Source: Ulota crispa
Taxonomy: Eukaryota; Streptophyta; Bryopsida; Orthotrichales; Orthotrichaceae
Direction: 5' to 3'
Length of the DNA: 64,000 nucleotides
NCBI GenBank assembly: GCA_963920765.1
Contig: OY987246.1
Coordinates: forward strand, 8,372,501 to 8,436,500
Below the pieces are notes generated by a model. That model saw only the letters and a program-made list of their open reading frames with translations, searched no databases and had not been told where the DNA came from. Made by a program: the position numbers and the translations under genes. Of this stretch, positions 61,301 through 64,000 are shown piece by piece; the stretch's first letter is position 1; each line of letters starts with the position of its first letter.

Positions 61301-61793
61301 TCGTCGGCGCTTTTAGGCTCTTTTTTACTTCACATTTGTATGTTACATTGTATTAGAGATACAGCTTATGTGTTTTCACAGTAACTGCAACCGTGGAGTC
61401 CTGAGACGAGTACGTTGAATTCGTTTGCAGGGTGGAAACAATTTTTCTGCATCAGCTGGGTCTTCTGCTGTTACTAACCCTGGGCAAGATGGTTTAGCAT
61501 TGACCGAAAGACAAGTGACGCGATTGATGGAGGACGATATGGGGAGCGCAATGCAATATCTCCAGAGCAAGGGACTCTGCCTTATGCCCATCTCTCTGGC
61601 AACTGCAATATCCACAACAAACAAGGGCCCCGGGCAAACCAATGCAAGTTCAGGGGATCGGCAGGGATCAGTTGCAGCAGCAGCAAACAATGGCAAGTCC
61701 GCAGCCGGTCCCAGCGCAGCTGCAGGATCCAAGGACGACGGGTCAGAGGGTGTAAGGGTGACTGAGAGTGCCAGTGCTTCACAGGAGACCTAG
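58376..61793 (+). CDS. LRL: bHLH transcription factor, LRL/UNE12 group (subfamily XI), six exons
   Basis: Predicted nuclear DNA-binding bHLH protein of 468 residues. Exons: 58376-59068, 60050-60199, 60641-60706, 60928-60993, 61188-61256, 61431-61793. All five introns are GT-AG and phase 0. Residues 1-75 are rich in Gln, His, Gly and Met. [11 protein letters not shown] motif closes exon 1. The basic region (about 266-287) has His276, Glu280 and Arg284, the triad expected for E-box/G-box binding. Helix-loop-helix runs to about 325, with [20 protein letters not shown] across the loop. [12 protein letters not shown] follows. A C-terminal conserved block (373-409) contains [19 protein letters not shown], diagnostic of this group. 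Known relatives control root-hair and rhizoid growth or fertilisation steps; that role here is inferred. The first ATG after an in-frame-poor GC-rich leader is used. The exon 1/2 join is the least certain, because intron 1 is 981 bp. Family call is very sure; the exact orthologue is not. Confidence 0.93.
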
Positions 61794-62934
61794 GTGGTCA
61801 TGCCAGGACCTGCAGTTGGTGTGGCAGGATATAGCTATGTCTCAGTATCCTCTGTGCAGAGTTCAGTATTTTCCGACTTGAATAGTGTTTTTTTTTTTCT
61901 GAACTGTCTGAAGCTACTGAGGTTGGAGATATCCCGGCTGTAGCACCTGACGTTCAGCAGCTATCTTATGTGGAAGTGCAACTATTACCTGCTTCCCTCA
62001 GAAATGCTGCTTGTAATGGGAGCATGCCAAAGTAACAGGCAAGTAACCCAACCCCATAAGTTGACAGTTGTGGAGTTTTAAGTAGATACCCCCAAACATC
62101 TGTGCAGACACTTTAGCTTATGCTGAATGAATATCAGCATGTTCGATCAGTAATTTTTTGGTTTTGCTTCAAATGGTGCCTATATTTCCTGTTTTCTGAA
62201 TTGATACTTTGAAGACTAGCTCCCTGCGTTTCAGCTCAATGTACCTTAGCTTTCACAGAACTGTTTTGAAAATGGTTGAATTCTTGAGAGGACAAAACCA
62301 TGCTTTGTATACAGAACTGAGTACGAAGTAGTTGTCTTTGCCACCGTTACATCAGTTCTAAAACCTTCAAGCTTGGATGTGCAGGCAAGGGTAGCTCTGG
62401 TGTGCATTTACAAATGCCGACTCTGCAATGCACTAACTGCATTTGTTTAGGCATAGGCTTTGTATTCTAGTATAGAGACTAGCAATTTTAGGACGTCGTA
62501 CTTCATTGAAATGGACTCATTGAATCCAAGTACAGTGGATGGGCCTCTGAATTCTCATCAGAGTCTTTTTGATCATTTCATTGTATCAACCTAAGTGCAA
62601 CTCAGGTCCCTAGGTGTAAACAAATTTTGAAATTTGTATAGCAATCCACGTTAGTAATCACTTTTAGCTTGTTTTAGTCGGTTATGTTTTTTTCCGTTTT
62701 GGTCTTTCTTTCAGTATCAGTATCCATTTTTGTGTGCTTACAAGAATTTTGTTTAAATTGCCTCCGTTGATAGGACTTTTTGGTTTCGTTCGAATCAAGT
62801 ATGACTGCTGTTTCCAGCCGTACTTTTTTTGAATGATTCTTGAGGAGTAGTTTTGTCTTAAGTGATTAGGATTCTAGAGTGCATATTTGATTTGTATATT
62901 TCCTTAGCTGCTAATAACGGTAGTACTTCCCTTC
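61794..62934 (+). other. 3' untranslated region and downstream flank of the bHLH gene
   Basis: Unique-looking, T-rich DNA follows the TAG stop and continues to the TTAA element at 62939. It has no ORF or repeat seen elsewhere in the window. At least the first few hundred bases are presumably 3' UTR. The polyadenylation site could not be fixed by eye. Confidence 0.45.
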
Positions 62935-62938
62935 TTAA

Positions 62939-63669
62939 CCCCTGAACGCCCCAGTGACCAAAATGGTCCTCACAAGATTTAATGGTCCTCACAAGATTTC
63001 ACATGCCTGTTTGAAGTATTGGATCTTTTTTTTTTAATCTTGGTATAAATCACAATTATCAAGGTATTCAAGTGGTCCATGCAAGTAGAGTATCTGCAAG
63101 GCAAGTCAAATGTTATACAAGGGTGTCAAGAGTTTTAATTGTGTGAAACACCATGTGGGGTGGTAAGTAATGTCTTGCAAGGTACAACTAATCAATACTC
63201 ATTATATGCTTCCTTGGTAGCAAAAAATTTGTTAGTACGGGTCTGTTGAGGCAACCCTCACCAAGTGTGCCGGTCATCATTTTTCATGCAATAGCAAATT
63301 GAAGCTCTAAAACTTAACCTACAAAGAAGATCAATCTTCAATAATTTGTAAGTGTGCATTCACATCTAATTTATCTACTCAAAAAATTTAAGATGAACTA
63401 GGAGTTTGAAGAATTTTGTAAAAATCATTAAATAGCAACTACTTGCCAAAAGTGAGATTTTGCCATCACAAGTTTGATTAAATGTTATAATCTCCTATCT
63501 CCCATGGTCAGTTGTTCCTAAAATTAGCAGGCTATTTTCTAAGTGGGTTTTCCACTATTTTCAATGGTCACTTTTTGTGAATCATCTAATTGATTGAGAT
63601 ATAATGTATCAAAGTTGTAGGTCTCTCAAAGCCTTGATTTTGGTGAAAAATGGCCTGGGCACTCAAGGG
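62939..63669. mobile_element. TTAA-type element, 731 bp, downstream of the bHLH gene
   Basis: TTAA at 62935 and 63670. Left end CCCCTGAACGCCCCAG; right end, inwards, CCCTTGAGTGCCCAGG. Non-coding; ends belong to the CCCYTGARYG subgroup also seen at 48276. Confidence 0.87.
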
Positions 63670-63673
63670 TTAA

Positions 63674-64000
63674 GCTTGGAAGGTTTTAATGCTGTTTATA
63701 ATAGGGTAAACAAGTGGTATGGTAAATGCCCCCATTGTAATATTGTTTCTATAAGTTGCAAAAATCAATATTGATTTCAGAGTGCATTTAGTGAGATTTT
63801 TTTTTTGTTTTTCACAATGCACCATGTATCTATGATCTACTTCTAAAAACTTCAAATGAAAAACATGTCTTTTTTTGTTTTTTTGGTGACTAAGAGGCAA
63901 AAAATGTCTCCTTTTGTATTTAGGGATACTCTTAAATGACCATAGGACATAGTAAATACGTTGTTGTATAATTGGCATTTGCTACCAACTAGAGGTTTAA
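63674..64000. other. No gene recognised at the window edge
   Basis: A 102-codon minus frame here lacks any domain. Nothing else seen. Confidence 0.35.

Noticed and set aside
63670..63978. 102-codon minus-strand frame at the window end
   Set aside because: No domain; AT-rich chance ORF.

Overview
The window is nuclear DNA of a land plant with a large, repeat-rich genome. The one intact gene has plant-type architecture: six exons, five GT-AG introns, and a bHLH domain of the LRL/UNE12 group. About 64 kb holds only that gene. Everything else is AT-rich DNA built from mobile-element copies nested in each other. The bHLH protein mixes features of the LRL and UNE12 branches, which would suit a non-flowering plant, but the sequence alone does not fix the species.

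Layout. Positions 1-8.2 kb hold a dispersed repeat, foldback elements, a 24-bp tandem array and a decayed gag-protease retroelement fragment on the minus strand. From 8.2 to 24.7 kb there is a dense mosaic of three kinds of non-autonomous DNA element. The first is flanked by TTAA and starts CCCCTAAAGG (piggyBac-like ends). The second is flanked by TA and starts AGGTAGGAG (mariner/Stowaway-like ends). The third comprises long foldbacks starting GGGAA, one with a perfect 9-bp target duplication (Mutator-like). At 25,430-31,963 lies a 6.5-kb element bounded by matching terminal inverted repeats and CTAATT duplications. It contains a decayed minus-strand transposase-like gene and a decayed, intron-containing plus-strand gene whose motif order resembles a beta-class N4/N6 amino-methyltransferase. 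From 32 to 57.6 kb there are more TTAA, TA and foldback elements, many nested, with several insertions provable from an uninterrupted copy elsewhere in the window. At 57.6-62.9 kb there is an island without recognisable elements, carrying the bHLH gene (58,376-61,793, plus strand). A TA element borders it upstream and a TTAA element downstream.

Working relations. The bHLH factor is the only likely functional protein gene. The 6.5-kb element is the most unusual object: a transposon that seems to carry its own DNA-methyltransferase-like gene next to a transposase-like gene, both now broken by stops and frameshifts. Several of those stops fit C-to-T decay of methylated cytosines. The short elements carry no transposase and must have been moved by sources outside the window.
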